The notes under the pieces: generated by a model
The model's database searches: none
Seen by the model: the letters and a program-made list of their open reading frames with translations, nothing else
What the model was told of the DNA's origin: nothing
Made by a program: the position numbers and the translations under genes
Part shown: positions 32,555-43,123 of the stretch, one piece after another
Position numbering within the stretch: the stretch's first letter is position 1
Layout of the letters: every line of letters starts with the position of its first letter
Assembly: GCA_037176885.1 (NCBI GenBank)
Contig: JAWWNJ010000105.1
Coordinates: 620,001 to 684,000 of the forward strand
DNA: 64,000 nucleotides
Reading direction: 5' to 3'
From: Favolaschia claudopus
Lineage: Eukaryota > Basidiomycota > Agaricomycetes > Agaricales > Mycenaceae

Positions 32555-33772
32555 TTCAGGTTTAAGGTTGCAAACAAACAAAGTGTGTTACAAGAATACG
32601 AGGGAGACGAGATTAGCTTGAGCTCTAGCTTGGATTCAAGCCCGCTCTATCCTTACTTATATGCGGAACGGAACCAGTAATCGATGGCTCGTGGTTCGCT
32701 GATTGGTTGGAACCCACAACGGAAGTAGATCTACCTGGATGCGAATTTGAGTGCGGTGGGAGATAAAATGGCGCCGGTTAGCCTCGGTTAGCCTGCGTTC
32801 TGTGGAAGCCGTACGCGCGTGAGATTTCCCGCTTGGACCATGGGCCATTACGCTTGAATCGAGTCACCAAGGCAAGAACTCTCCTTTCTGGTTGAAGTAG
32901 AGCCGCATGAGGACCAGGACCATGGGCGATTACGCTGGAATCCCGTCACCCACCAAGGCAGGCAAGGGAACTCTCCTTCCTAGTCAGTCGAAGTAGATTC
33001 GCGCGAGTTTGAGTTGAATATATATATATTCAATACCGACCAAAGGAAAGGAAAGTATCGCTGCATGTAGGTGTGAGTGCGAGAACGTATGTAAACGATA
33101 CACATATGTAGAGTAAACGAACGGAAACAAAAAAAGGAGAGCATGCATGTAGTGAGTGGAGTGGAGTGAGTGATACATAGCGCATTGTCCGAGGAATGAG
33201 CCAGAGAGGATGAAGGAATGGGCGGGAGAGACCAGTGAAGAAAGGATAGACACAAGAAACCAGTAAAAAATAAACGAGTGTTAGTGTTAGTGTTGTTGTT
33301 CGATGTTCGATGCCGATGCCAATGTGATGCCAGTGTATGTAGATAGAATGTGCGTATGCGTGTGCGAGTGCGGATGTATGTATGTTGAATCGGGTATGTA
33401 CCAAGAAAGCGAGAGCCAAAAAGAAAAAGGAAAATGTATATACGAGGTGCGCTTTTACGCGTGAATAATAAGGATGCCATGATGCAAAGAAGGGGGAGGG
33501 GGGAGGGGGGAGGGGAGGAAGATGAGGAGAGGACGAGCAAAGATAGGAATGGAATGGGTATGTACAAGAAAGTGTGCGTGGTATGCGCATGGGTGGGGAG
33601 AATCACGCGCAGGTTTTGAGTTGAGTTTGAGTGAAGAGAAGGCAAGAACGAGGACGAGGACGACCCAGCGAACCAAGGGAAGAAGAAGACCGAGCGAGCG
33701 AGCGAGATAACCAAGCGGGGTGGATAGAGACCCAGGGAGACGAAGGCGCGTACACACTGCTCGACGCTCGCA
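32555..33772. other. Intergenic, low-complexity
   Basis: The first 200 bases are the promoter of the HTH mini-protein. The rest is low-complexity DNA with short TGTGNG and GTTAGT repeats and a G-run cluster at 33492-33515. It lies downstream of the F-box gene. The long minus-strand frames here are artefacts of repetitive sequence (runs of His-Thr and Ser-Leu). Confidence 0.5.
33492..33515 (+). other. G-run cluster with quadruplex potential
   Basis: Four runs of four to six G separated by single A (GGGGGA, GGGGGGA, GGGGGGA, GGGG). It fits the simple G-quadruplex pattern and lies 3' of the minus-strand F-box gene. Confidence 0.6.
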
Positions 33773-36495
33773 TCAAACCTCCCCACCCGCCAACCCCATC
33801 CTCACCCTCCTCAAACTCCCACTCGTCACATTCCACCCCCTCCAATCCTCCAACCACACCCCCTCCTCCCGACACCTCCCCAACACCCCCTCCCAAAACC
33901 CAACCACCCGCCCCCGCTCCCTCCTCTCCCGCTCCCACTCCCGCTTGGCTTTCTTGCCTAGCTTCTTTTTTTGCAGCTGCGATATCCCCATGCCCATACC
34001 CCCCGCAAACGCAAGAGCAGCAGAAGAAGGAGGAGGAGGAGGAGCAAAAGCAGCAGAAGACGCATAGGAACCCCGCAACCCAACCCTTCCCCTCCGCAGC
34101 TCATCACTCCCCTCGCTCAAATCCCTCACATACTTCAACCGCGGGAACGCCTCCCGCCTCAACAAACTCTCCACCTGCGCTCTCAGCCCAAAGAACGCGT
34201 CTTCCTCTTCCTCTTCTCCCGCGTTCGCATTCCCATTCGCCCCTGCACCGGGGTTATGATTCACGTTTACGTTGCCCCGCGCATAATCATCATACATCCT
34301 CGCATCCACCCCCCGTATCCCAATCAACACCACACTCGGATGCGCCGGCAACAACAAATGCGGCGCGATCCAATCCGGGTGCTGCCAATCCCACGCCGCG
34401 TCCGCGCTGCACACGAATTCCTCTAAATGCGGGCACCATTCGGCTAGATTCAAATTCAACCTCCCGCTCCCATTTACCCCATGTTGAGCGACAGGCGTGG
34501 GTGGAGCGGTAAGCCAGAATTCTTCGATATGCGCACTCGAATGCCCGAGCTCGAGCTGCCGGAGGCCCTTGCCGTGCACGGAGAAGAACGTCGTGAAGCC
34601 CTCCCCGGCGTAGCTGAAATCCGCGGAGAGGACGCTGAGGTTGCGCAGCGCGGGGAGGTCCCACGTGGAGAGGACCGCGAAGGTCGCGTTGTCGAGCGCG
34701 ACTTTGAGCGTGCGGAGGGAGGGGAGGGAGAGTGAGAGGGCTGGCGCAGAGGTGGAGGCGGAGGCGGAGCATACTCGTTGGTTCAAAGACAAGGATGACG
34801 AGGAAGAGGATGCAGTAGGAGGTTTGAAATGCGGTAAAGCCGACACCGACGACGACGCGACACTCGCCGTCGACACGAAATTCAACTCCAAATACTCCAA
34901 CCTCTCCCCAATACTCCCCACCAACCCCCGACTCAACCCCACCAGCATCGGATCATCATAACTCGTCCAGCTCACCCGCCTCAACGCGCCCCCCCTGGCC
35001 AACGCACCAAGCAACTCCCCCGTCGTATCGCGCGTAAACGTAAACCCCGGTCCAGGATGAGTGAGATTCCGCCGCACGGAGCGGTAGTCGGAGAACACCT
35101 CCAGCCCCGGCGCATAGGCGAGGACAGCGCGCAGGTCGGTCATGTCGCAGCGCTCGAGCGCGGGGGTCTCGATGTGCAGCCGGCGGATGAAGCGGCCTAG
35201 GTTTAGGTTCTCACTTCCGTTTCCTTCGTGCTTATCATCACGCATTCCAGACAACGTCCCCGCCAACGCCCTCGCCTGCGCCGCCCGATGAATCCACACA
35301 TCCGCATACAGCACCGGCTGCGCGTACGCGTGGAACGCGCGCGACACGAGCGACAAGGTGCGTTTGTGGCGCATGGTGCGGAGGTACGCGGCGAGGCGCG
35401 GGGCGAGGGTGGCGGGGGAGCAGGTGGTGGGGAAAGGGGTGGGGGTGAGGAAGGAGGTGGGGAGGTCGAGGGAGGGGGGGGGCGGAGGCGTAGTTGGAGC
35501 GAAAGGTGTTGTGGGCAGAGGAGGAGGGGAAGGTGGGAGGGAGGGCATCGTATGAGAAAGGATCGCTCGAGAAGGGGTCGCACGAGTATTCGAGGATGAG
35601 GATCCAGAGCTCGGGGGGGAGGGTGGGCAGTGTGCGTGTGTTGTCGTGTACGACTGTCGGGGCAGATCTGCGCAAAAAAAGAGGTTATTACTACTGAGAA
35701 TTGAGTGGTGAGTGGTAGCTTACTTTCCGGCATTGCCGACAAAACCATTGTTGCTATTTCGAAGGGAATCCAGAGAATAAGGTATCCTGCGTATGAATTT
35801 TGCTTAGTCGAACGTGCGACCGTAGAGAAGAAAAGAAAAGATAGAATCAAACAGAAAAAGATTGAAGGAAAACGCCAAAGAGCAGACGCAAGCGACGGCG
35901 ATCAGGGTTCTAGGGGTATGTATCGCGGTAGATACGAGTTGTGATAGATAGATGATCAAGGGCCGCTTGCCGTCGTCCGCATCAATGTCAGGTCAGCGTA
36001 GTGTCGTGTCAGGCACGGCAGACGCAGGGTTGGGACGAGCGTTGGAAGTGACCAGCGACACAACGGCGGCGTCGAAAGGAGAGTGAAGGCTGACCACCAC
36101 TCATGACTCCGCAATCAAGGCCAAAGAAAGAAACGAAAAGTGATACGCGAACGAAAAGGCGCGGGTGACCACAAAAAAAAAGCCGTTGCAACTCACCTTC
36201 GCAGGCCATTACTCTGTGCATTCGTAGTTGGATTTACAACCTTTGAGAATACGCGAGAAAGGCGGTGTCGGAGAGTTTTCGACTTGACGTGTGTGTTGCC
36301 TGTGCTTTGTTGAGGAAGAGGAGGGGATTGCGCAACGCGAGGGGAGACGGGCGAGGTTGAAGTCCAGCTGAATGTCGTTGTCGTTGTTGGTGTGCTCGCT
36401 GTGGTCTGCAAGCGTGGTAACGCTGGTGGGGAGCGCGCTGGCTCCGTCGTGTATTCTTCGGGTGTCGCCGGTGGTGTGGAGACGGAGTCAGGCAT
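33773..36495 (-). pseudogene. F-box protein with a homopolymer frameshift
   Basis: Exon 1 (36495-36197, MPDSVSTPPATPEEY...) is Ser/Pro-rich and ends GLRR. Exon 2 is 35786-35724 (RIPYSLDSLRNSNNG), and the last exon starts at 35667. Phases are consistent and lead into SAPTVVHDNTRTLPTLPPELWILILEY, a clear F-box start. The matching second half of the F-box, RTMRHKRTLSLVSRAFHAYAQ, lies in another frame. The switch falls at a run of nine G on the plus strand (35474-35482); eight would join the frames. After it the frame is open for about 570 residues to 33773, with many LRR-like segments (LEYLELNFVS, LRQLELGHSS). Either the gene is broken or the run was miscounted in assembly; I favour the latter, because the rest is intact. 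Confidence 0.75.
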
Positions 36496-38707
36496 GATGT
36501 GGTTCGTGCTCGACGGCGACGGCGACGGCGAGGTGGATGGAGGTAAGAGGGAAGAGTGGGCGGCTGTGGGTGTTGGGTGGGCGTCGGAACGGAGAAGGCA
36601 AAGTAGGCGACCGTGCGACAACAAATCAACAAGACCAAACACGGTCGTATTCCGAATTTCAATGATTCGTCGCTTCTGGGCCCGCCTGTTCTGCTTTCTG
36701 TGGCGTTTTGCCTCCTGTTGGGCATGCGTGCGCGGATACACGGAATTCTCATTTTGAAATGCAAGCAAAGCCGCACGTTTTCGTCAAACGCGGCCGTACA
36801 AGCTCAAGTCTCCAACACCAGTCAAACGATTCTCGTACAACGGCCCAGCGATTGTGGTACCTCGATTCTGGGCGAGATCGATGCTCGAAACGAATCCGCT
36901 ATCACTGATTCAGTTCCGGGGCTAGTCCGAATTTTTGGATCCCTGACTTGTCGACTGGTTTACCACTTAACCGACCCGCCACCTTCAAATTCGGCTTGAT
37001 TATCCTTCACCCGCAGTCGGTCAACGAGAACGAATTCAAGGCAAATTCATCGTCCCTGCTAAGTGCCGCAATGACTCCGACTTCGTACAAGATGCGGGGC
37101 GCAATTGCAGCTGCTTATCGACGGAGGTTGAGGCTACGCATGCCGCCACACTCGCCGACAACCCCAGCACGCATATCCGGTTTACCGACCTGATCCTTGC
37201 AGCCTCCGAATGCCAATCCCCGATTCTATCCCTGGTCCTCCCAAGAAAAGCCGTCCCAACGACATTATTCAGCGCTCAGCATTCAACCTGCTCTGAAAAC
37301 TCCGATACTCGGGTTCGCGTCAGCCAACACTGGAAACAGCCTGAAGTTCGGAATCACGTCAATCCTACTTCGGGCGCTGTTCTTATGGCTAGTGCGCGGA
37401 TGTCTTGGCTTTCGCTAAAACACACACCTTTTGTGCAATGGGATGGCAAGATGATGATGCGGCCTGCCGCCTGTTTCGAGGACGCCAACTCCGACCTCCT
37501 CCAAGTCTGATCTAGGAGAAAAGACCATGTACTCACTTGACGGCGTACAATTTGGTACATCAACCCTTCTGATGTTTGGTATTAAACTCGACAGACCTCT
37601 CGATGGCCATGAACACATCAAATCCCGAACCCCGTCCGCCGCCAGAACACAGAACACTCGATGCATCCTCAGCCGTCACCCGACTCTCCGTGACCTAGTG
37701 AGAGCTACGGTGCTCCCCCGCGCCGACTATGCCCTCCTCTCCTTCCTTCCTTCCTCTCCCGCCTTCTTCCTTTGGACACCTGGATAAAAGCAACAAAGTC
37801 AGTCGCTCGCTGTACCGGCAGTTTCAGGACCACGAAGCTCACAGCATTCGAGAAGGAAGCGGCCTTACTTCCTGAGTTCGTCGGCCTCCCAACGCACCAC
37901 CGCGCGGCCAGCATATTCGTTCGCGGGGGTACTCCAGATAGTCGACAGCAGTGAGGTAGACGGTATTCAACGCGAGCGACCAACTCATTCGTACAGCTCA
38001 ACGCGAGCTCCTACTCTCTGTCCTCAGCCTCTGGGCGCCGGCGCATTAGCACTGACGGGAACGAAAGTGGCTAAGGAGGCTACTGAGATGGAGGTGTTCG
38101 TCTCTCTCACCTCCGTACATCGACCAATTCACGAAGATGGGTGTCCTCAAACAGTGGGCGATACGCTGGAAGACCTCCAGAACCGGTGCACCTCATCGCG
38201 TCGGCTTGTTTTTTTCATTACATTCTAGAGTAGAGTACACAATTTCGTTCCCACTTGACAATATACTATTGTCTCTCCCAAAGTGTTCGATGAACATAGG
38301 TTCGTAAGTATCGCCTCACCAACGACTCGGATGCACCCAAATGTTTGAACAACGAGAGACAATCACAGCTGTATAGATAGTCGAATGAATCGTGAAAGAA
38401 ACCGTACTTCTGTTTTTGGTTGCGGGCCGTTGATGCCTCCTCAAAGTCAGAATTCGTAAGAAAAGCACCTTCCGTTTTTGGATGCGGGCCGTTCATGGTC
38501 ATCTCAGTTGGAATCGTGTTGCTCTGAAGGGTGTTTTCGCTCTCTAGAAACTACGGACTTTGCGTGTGCATGAATGACCAGAACCCGACGGAAATTTGAG
38601 ACTTGTTCGACGCGCGGATCGGCAGCTCGCGAAATCCAAGGCGCGAAACAGTCGTATAAATTGAAGTTCGTTCAACACAAAAAGTAACAGAAACCTCAGT
38701 TCTCGCA
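36496..38707. other. Gene-poor DNA
   Basis: About 2.2 kb. The left end is the promoter of the F-box gene and the right 150 bases the promoter of the MDR reductase. In between there are scattered frames on both strands without family features. A degenerate direct repeat (TTTTTGGNTGCGGGCCGTTNATG) occurs twice, near 38,413 and 38,476. Confidence 0.4.
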
Positions 38708-39757
38708 ATGTCCCTCACCAACAAAGCTGCCTGGCTCCGCGCCCCCAAAGCCGTCCCTCTCGAAGTCGGCCCCGCACCCATGCCCACCCCCTCAGGCACC
38801 GAAATCGTAATCCAAGTCCGCGCAGTAGCCATCAACCCAGTCGACCCCGCCATCCAATTCATGGGCATCCTCCTCCAGCCCTCAGACTACCCCTTCATCC
38901 TGGGCTTCGACATGGCCGGCACCGTCCTCTCCATCGGCCCCGCCCACACGCACTACAAACCCGGCGACCGCGTCACCTCCATCGCTCTCGCTTTGCTGCA
39001 CAAGGACTCCAAATTCGGCGCGTTCCAGCACTACGCCGTCGCCGACGGCCCGCTTATGGCGAAGATCCCCGACTCGATCAGCTTCAACGAGGCGTCCGTC
39101 CTTGGTCTGGGACTCGCCACCGCATCGTACAGCCTCTTCAGCAAAGACGCGTTGGCACTCGACCTGCCCAAGCCGGGCGGAAACAAACCCAACGGCAAAC
39201 TGCTCCTCGTGTGGGGCGGCGCATCCAGCGTCGGCGCGTGCGGCATCCAGATCGCCAAAGCCGCGGGATACACCATCGCCGCCACAGCGAGCGCGCGGAA
39301 CTTTGCGCTCCTGCGCGAGATCGGCGCGGAGTACGTCTTCGACTATTCCAGCGAAGGCGTCGTGGAGGACATCGTCGCCGCGCTCAGCGGGACGGGCATC
39401 GAGATGGCGGGGGTCTTCAGCGCGATTGTGGCGCCGGGCGTGCTGCTGCAGTGTGCGGCGATCAGTGGAAGGCTTGGGGGGAGGAAGCATGTGGGCACTG
39501 TGTTGGCGCCGGGGATGCCTTTGCCGGGGGACTGGCCTGAGGATGTCGAGTATAGCATCAGTCTTCCGGCGCTTATCGCTACGAATGAGGTGGGTCAGGC
39601 GGTGGGGGGCTGGCTTGAGGGTGCGTTGGCGGACGGGAGTATGAAGTGTAGGCCGAATTTCGAGGTTGTTGGGAAAGGGTTGGAGGAGATACAGGGGGCG
39701 TTTGGGGTGTTGTCGAAGGGCGTGAGCGCGAAGAAGTTGGTTGTTGAGCTTCCTTGA
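38708..39757 (+). CDS. Zinc-independent MDR oxidoreductase (enoyl reductase-like)
   Basis: Medium-chain dehydrogenase/reductase, intronless, 349 residues from ATG 38708. The N-terminal GroES-like domain (about residues 1-150) contains VGPAPMPTPSGTEIVIQV, AINPVDPAIQ, FILGFDMAGTV and KPGDRV. The nucleotide-binding domain has the Rossmann motif WGGASSVGACGIQIAKAAG (about residues 168-187) and ATASARNFALLREIGAEYVFDY. The zinc ligands of true alcohol dehydrogenases are missing, as in quinone or trans-enoyl reductases. C-terminus KGVSAKKLVVELP is typical. Such enzymes may be free-standing or act with a polyketide synthase; no such synthase is seen nearby, so the substrate is unknown. NADPH preference is assumed from the family. 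Confidence 0.9.
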   Translation: MSLTNKAAWLRAPKAVPLEVGPAPMPTPSGTEIVIQVRAVAINPVDPAIQFMGILLQPSDYPFILGFDMAGTVLSIGPAHTHYKPGDRVTSIALALLHKDSKFGAFQHYAVADGPLMAKIPDSISFNEASVLGLGLATASYSLFSKDALALDLPKPGGNKPNGKLLLVWGGASSVGACGIQIAKAAGYTIAATASARNFALLREIGAEYVFDYSSEGVVEDIVAALSGTGIEMAGVFSAIVAPGVLLQCAAISGRLGGRKHVGTVLAPGMPLPGDWPEDVEYSISLPALIATNEVGQAVGGWLEGALADGSMKCRPNFEVVGKGLEEIQGAFGVLSKGVSAKKLVVELP

Positions 39758-40236
39758 TATGTAAAGTAACTTGCATTTTCGATATATTCAACATGTTCTT
39801 GAGCTCTCCGGGACGCAACATATCGCGCAGTAGAAATTGCCAGTTAGAATTTGTCCCGACTACACACTTGAGCAGAGAGCATCCTGCCGAGTGAGCAGAT
39901 TCGAGGGAAAACGTCGAATTGGAGACCCTAGTGAGAACACTCAGTGAAGATCCAGAGCATTGGTGACGGTGAGTAGGATAGAGTTGGCCAGCAGTTTGAA
40001 AGCAGTTTGCCATACTAGTCTGTGCACTGCTCGGCAGCCGCCGAGGAGGGCGGCGGCATTAAACGGCATCCTCAGAAAACTTGAAGAATTCAACTTTCAT
40101 CAACATACTCAGTCTCCGTCACGCTGCCCAGGACGCTGGACAGCAAAAACATATTCAGACGTATGTGCTACATGCCAAGATTTCGATCCCAAAAAGCATT
40201 GTTGAAAACCAAAATCTATCTGCGAGTCTTATCTTA
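39758..40236. other. Convergent intergenic region
   Basis: This stretch lies between the 3' ends of two converging genes. I see no gene or repeat. Confidence 0.5.
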
Positions 40237-41670
40237 TCACACTGAGTTCCAATTCTCCTTGACCTCCTCCCTCACAGCATCCAAAAAATCCACAGTAGTC
40301 TTCACCGGTTTCCAGCCCAACCCTTGGTACGATCTCTGCGAGTCGCATCGTCCGTTGTCGCCGAAGAAGCCTTGGAGGGAGGGCTGAGATCGCATTGAAT
40401 ATGCGTTTGATTTTAATTAGTACTTAATACTACATCAGATACGAGCGAACGCACGCTAGGGAAATAAACAGGCATTTCAGCATCCGAGAACGCTCGTCTG
40501 GGCAGGCCAGCGTGCTTTTCTACGATTTCCGTGAGCTTCTCAAACTCGACTTCGCCGTTGGCGACGAAGTAGTAGCCGTTTTTGCCGTGGTCGATTTCGC
40601 TGCCAGTGCTGCGAGTGCTGGTGGGGGAGTGGATGGCGTTGTAGAGTGATTCCACTTGATCTGCAACTGTGAATAAATGGACGAGTCAGATCACCAACCC
40701 AGATCCTATAGGAATATGTGAGGCAGACAACAAACCTTCGGTAACATCGACATGACTGATCACATTCTTCCCCAGCCCGACAATCCCCGCTGCCTTACGG
40801 TCGAAGCACGCTTTGATATACACCGACAAAGCCAGATTCGTGGGGTTCTGAATGCCTGCATCAGCGAGTATGCCGTGCGGTTTGCCGTAGACGAGGCCGG
40901 GGAGGACGATGTATGCGTCAATGTAGCCTTCAATTCAATGCACGAATGAACAAAAAGATCATGGATTTCATGGAACGGACCTTGCGTTGAGTCCGCCTCG
41001 ACAATCGCCAGATCGACGTTCCTATGCGGCTGCGTCGCAGGTAACGTCTCGATCTGCGCGATGTCCATGTCGTTGTATACCGTCGAGGAGGAGAATTCGC
41101 CCTTGGCGCGGTCGCCTAGGCAGCCTGTTCCCGACTTTATTTGAATTAGCATTATTGGAGACTTGAAGATGAATTTATTGTGAATGGGGGAGACTGACCA
41201 TGTGAATGAGTGTCGGCTTGACTGCGGTAGCGTCAAAACGCTTCTTGAGCCCCCGGAGGATGGATTGGGCGGCTTGTAAATCGTCGCAGTCGGCCTACAG
41301 ATCCACCAATATTATGAGTTGAAGATCAAAAATGGAGTGTAGACGAAGACCGCGGTACGCACGAGGGAGAACACTACGTCGGCCTCAGCAACCAACGCCT
41401 CGACGAGTGCGGCGTCGTTGTGGGACCCGACAACCACGTTGATCTGCACACCCTGAGTATGAAGGGCACGCAATTTGGCTGCTTTGTCGGGAGAGCGAAC
41501 GAGAGCGGAGATGGTTAAGGATGGGTCGTGGCGCTGGAGGAAGCGGGAGAGGATGGGGCCGCCGATGTAGCCTACGGGTCGAACAGAGTGATAAGGATGA
41601 ATAATGTGGACATTGTGAGACGAGATTCGATGAACAGACCCGTTCCGCCGATGAAGAGAATGTTTTTCAT
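40237..41670 (-). CDS. NAD(P)-binding Rossmann-fold protein (atypical SDR/epimerase type)
   Basis: Extended or atypical short-chain dehydrogenase. The minus strand begins MKNILFIGGTG at 41670, giving the glycine-rich cofactor motif GGTGYIGG across the first intron. It continues with ILSRFLQRHDPSLTISALVRSPDKAAKLR, INVVVGSHNDAALVEALVAEADVV, AQSILRGLKKRFDATAVKPTLIHMSGTGCLG, NDMDIAQIETLPATQPHRNVDLAIVEAD, YIDAYIVLPGLVYGKPHG, QNPTNLALSVYIKACFDRKAAG and a C-terminal part with GYYFVANGEVEFEKLTEIVEKHAGL and KTTVDFLDAVREEVKENWNSV before TGA at 40237. About seven introns. The active-site YxxxK is not obvious, as in NmrA-like members. Substrate unknown; the tail resembles nucleoside-diphosphate-sugar epimerase-like proteins. 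Confidence 0.8.
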
Positions 41671-42375
41671 GATCTGTGAATTTGCTGGTGAAGGAGTTAG
41701 ATTGGTTTGGGTGCTTCTCTGCCTAGGAAGTGCCTCATCTTTATAGGCATGCTGAGCGAGAGCTAAATGCAGTTTGAGAGGGTTCCTGGATAAAATGAGA
41801 AGGGCTGCTCACCAAGCCGTTGAGAAAAGACTTACTAAGAGGCTTTCTAACACCATTAACTGTCACCTTTACTTAGAAAATTCGGCGGCGTAGAAATTTA
41901 GTGCATTCTCTTCCAGGTCAGGCGTGACAGAGTGAGCTTGTGAGAAGGACCAACCAACAGGTGCATTTTTCGTATGTAGTTTCAAAGCCCTTGTTGTGAA
42001 AGATCTCAAAAAAGAAGGAAGCAACTGCATCGGGGTTAGATGGGCTTGATTTTCGGTCTTGGCAAGATTGCAGGAATAGTCAGCTCAGCGTTTTATTCAG
42101 GGATTCTGGCAACTTGGATGTTGGTCAGACGGCTCAGTTGTCGATTCGGATAGCTGCTTGAATGCCATAGAGGGTTTGTAAGCAAATTTGGCGCAAAAAT
42201 CGACGGAAGAGACGCGGAAAATTGTCTTCTCGGTTTAGGCAGTAGAGCATTCGAGTAGCAGACAAGAAGCGTATTGAAGCAACGAGGTAGGAAGGACTCA
42301 AAGAAAGCGGGGAGCAAACAGGGACAAACTCACCGTTTGCATCTTGCTTTCTACTCTCATCTTGATGCTCTTCTG
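41671..42375. other. Intergenic before the MULE-like element
   Basis: Promoter region of the SDR gene and about 600 bases of unassigned DNA. The last nine bases (42367-42375) are the left target-site duplication of the element that follows. Confidence 0.5.
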
Positions 42376-42547
42376 CAGTCTCCTACCCAGCCGCAGTTTC
42401 GAGGTTCCTCAGTGCTTGTAGAAAGTATTTTCAAAGTGAATTCATTCGGGAAATTTACGGGATCAGTGTGACAAATGATGTGACAAGAGTTGGGATGAAC
42501 CTCTCCACGGCGGCTGGCACAAAACATCTGTCAACAACATAGCCACA
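42376..42547 (+). repeat. Left terminal inverted repeat of the MULE-like element
   Basis: 172 bases, the exact reverse complement of 42921-43092. It starts CAGTCTCCTACCC at the duplication boundary. Confidence 0.9.
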
Positions 42548-42629
42548 CCAAGACCCCGCAAGCATCCGGCACCACTCGCATTCGGACAACGCGCCAAAAA
42601 GAAATTCTGTCTGTCTCATTCACGCGTCA

Positions 42630-42940
42630 ATGGCCCCAGTCACGTCGAAAACTGCTACCAACACACAGTCGCAGTACTCCCCAGTCGAAATACGCGCTCG
42701 GGCCGTCAAATTGCCTCGATATCAGGTATGTCTTGGGGATCTGTGCCTTCCTCAAAAGTGATAAGGATGTCGTCCGTGTAAGTGAGATATATTCAACTGA
42801 TATGACTCTAGACTGTATATCAGACCATCCTGTTGACTTTTCGACGCCAGGACACCACTCATAGCGAGTGCATCGAAGACGATGAGTTTGGGCGGATATC
42901 GCCGAAAAAGGCCGGGGTCTTGTGGCTATGTTGTTGACAG
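42630..42940 (+). pseudogene. Gene fragment carried inside the MULE-like element
   Basis: An ATG at 42630 opens 32 codons (MAPVTSKTATNTQSQY ... VKLPRYQ) up to a good donor, CAG-GTATGT. An acceptor ACTCTAG at 42811 leads in phase to about 40 more codons (TVYQTILLTFRRQD ... SPKKAG) that run into the right repeat and stop. The exon-intron-exon form suggests a captured piece of a host gene rather than element DNA. It could instead provide an alternative first exon for the gene at 43124. The parent gene is not recognised. Confidence 0.5.
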
Positions 42941-43092
42941 ATGTTTTGTGCCAGCCGCCGTGGAGAGGTTCATCCCAACTCTTGTCACATCATTTGTCAC
43001 ACTGATCCCGTAAATTTCCCGAATGAATTCACTTTGAAAATACTTTCTACAAGCACTGAGGAACCTCGAAACTGCGGCTGGGTAGGAGACTG
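42921..43092 (-). repeat. Right terminal inverted repeat of the MULE-like element
   Basis: 172 bases, the exact reverse complement of 42376-42547. It ends GGGTAGGAGACTG, followed by the duplication GCTCTTCTG. Confidence 0.9.
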
Positions 43093-43123
43093 GCTCTTCT
43101 GGTGAACACTGGTCCTATACGCA

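Larger units (their letters stand above)
42376..43092. mobile_element. Mutator-like element with 172-base perfect inverted repeats
   Basis: A 717-base element with long terminal inverted repeats at 42376-42547 and 42921-43092, which I find identical base for base. It is flanked by the 9-base duplication GCTCTTCTG (42367-42375 and 43093-43101). Ends read CAGTCTCC...GGAGACTG. Long repeats with a 9-base duplication point to the Mutator (MULE) superfamily. The 373-base interior has no transposase but contains a coding-like fragment with an intron. Perfect repeats imply recent movement or recent gene conversion between the arms. Confidence 0.85.

Noticed and set aside
33631..34512. 293-codon plus-strand frame rich in Pro/Ser
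   Set aside because: Antisense shadow of the F-box gene, whose minus-strand frame has LRR-like structure and F-box motifs.
38405..38500. Direct repeat (GCGGGCCGTT context) as a CRISPR-like or insertion signature
   Set aside because: Only two imperfect copies about 63 bases apart, in eukaryotic intergenic DNA; no element boundaries found.
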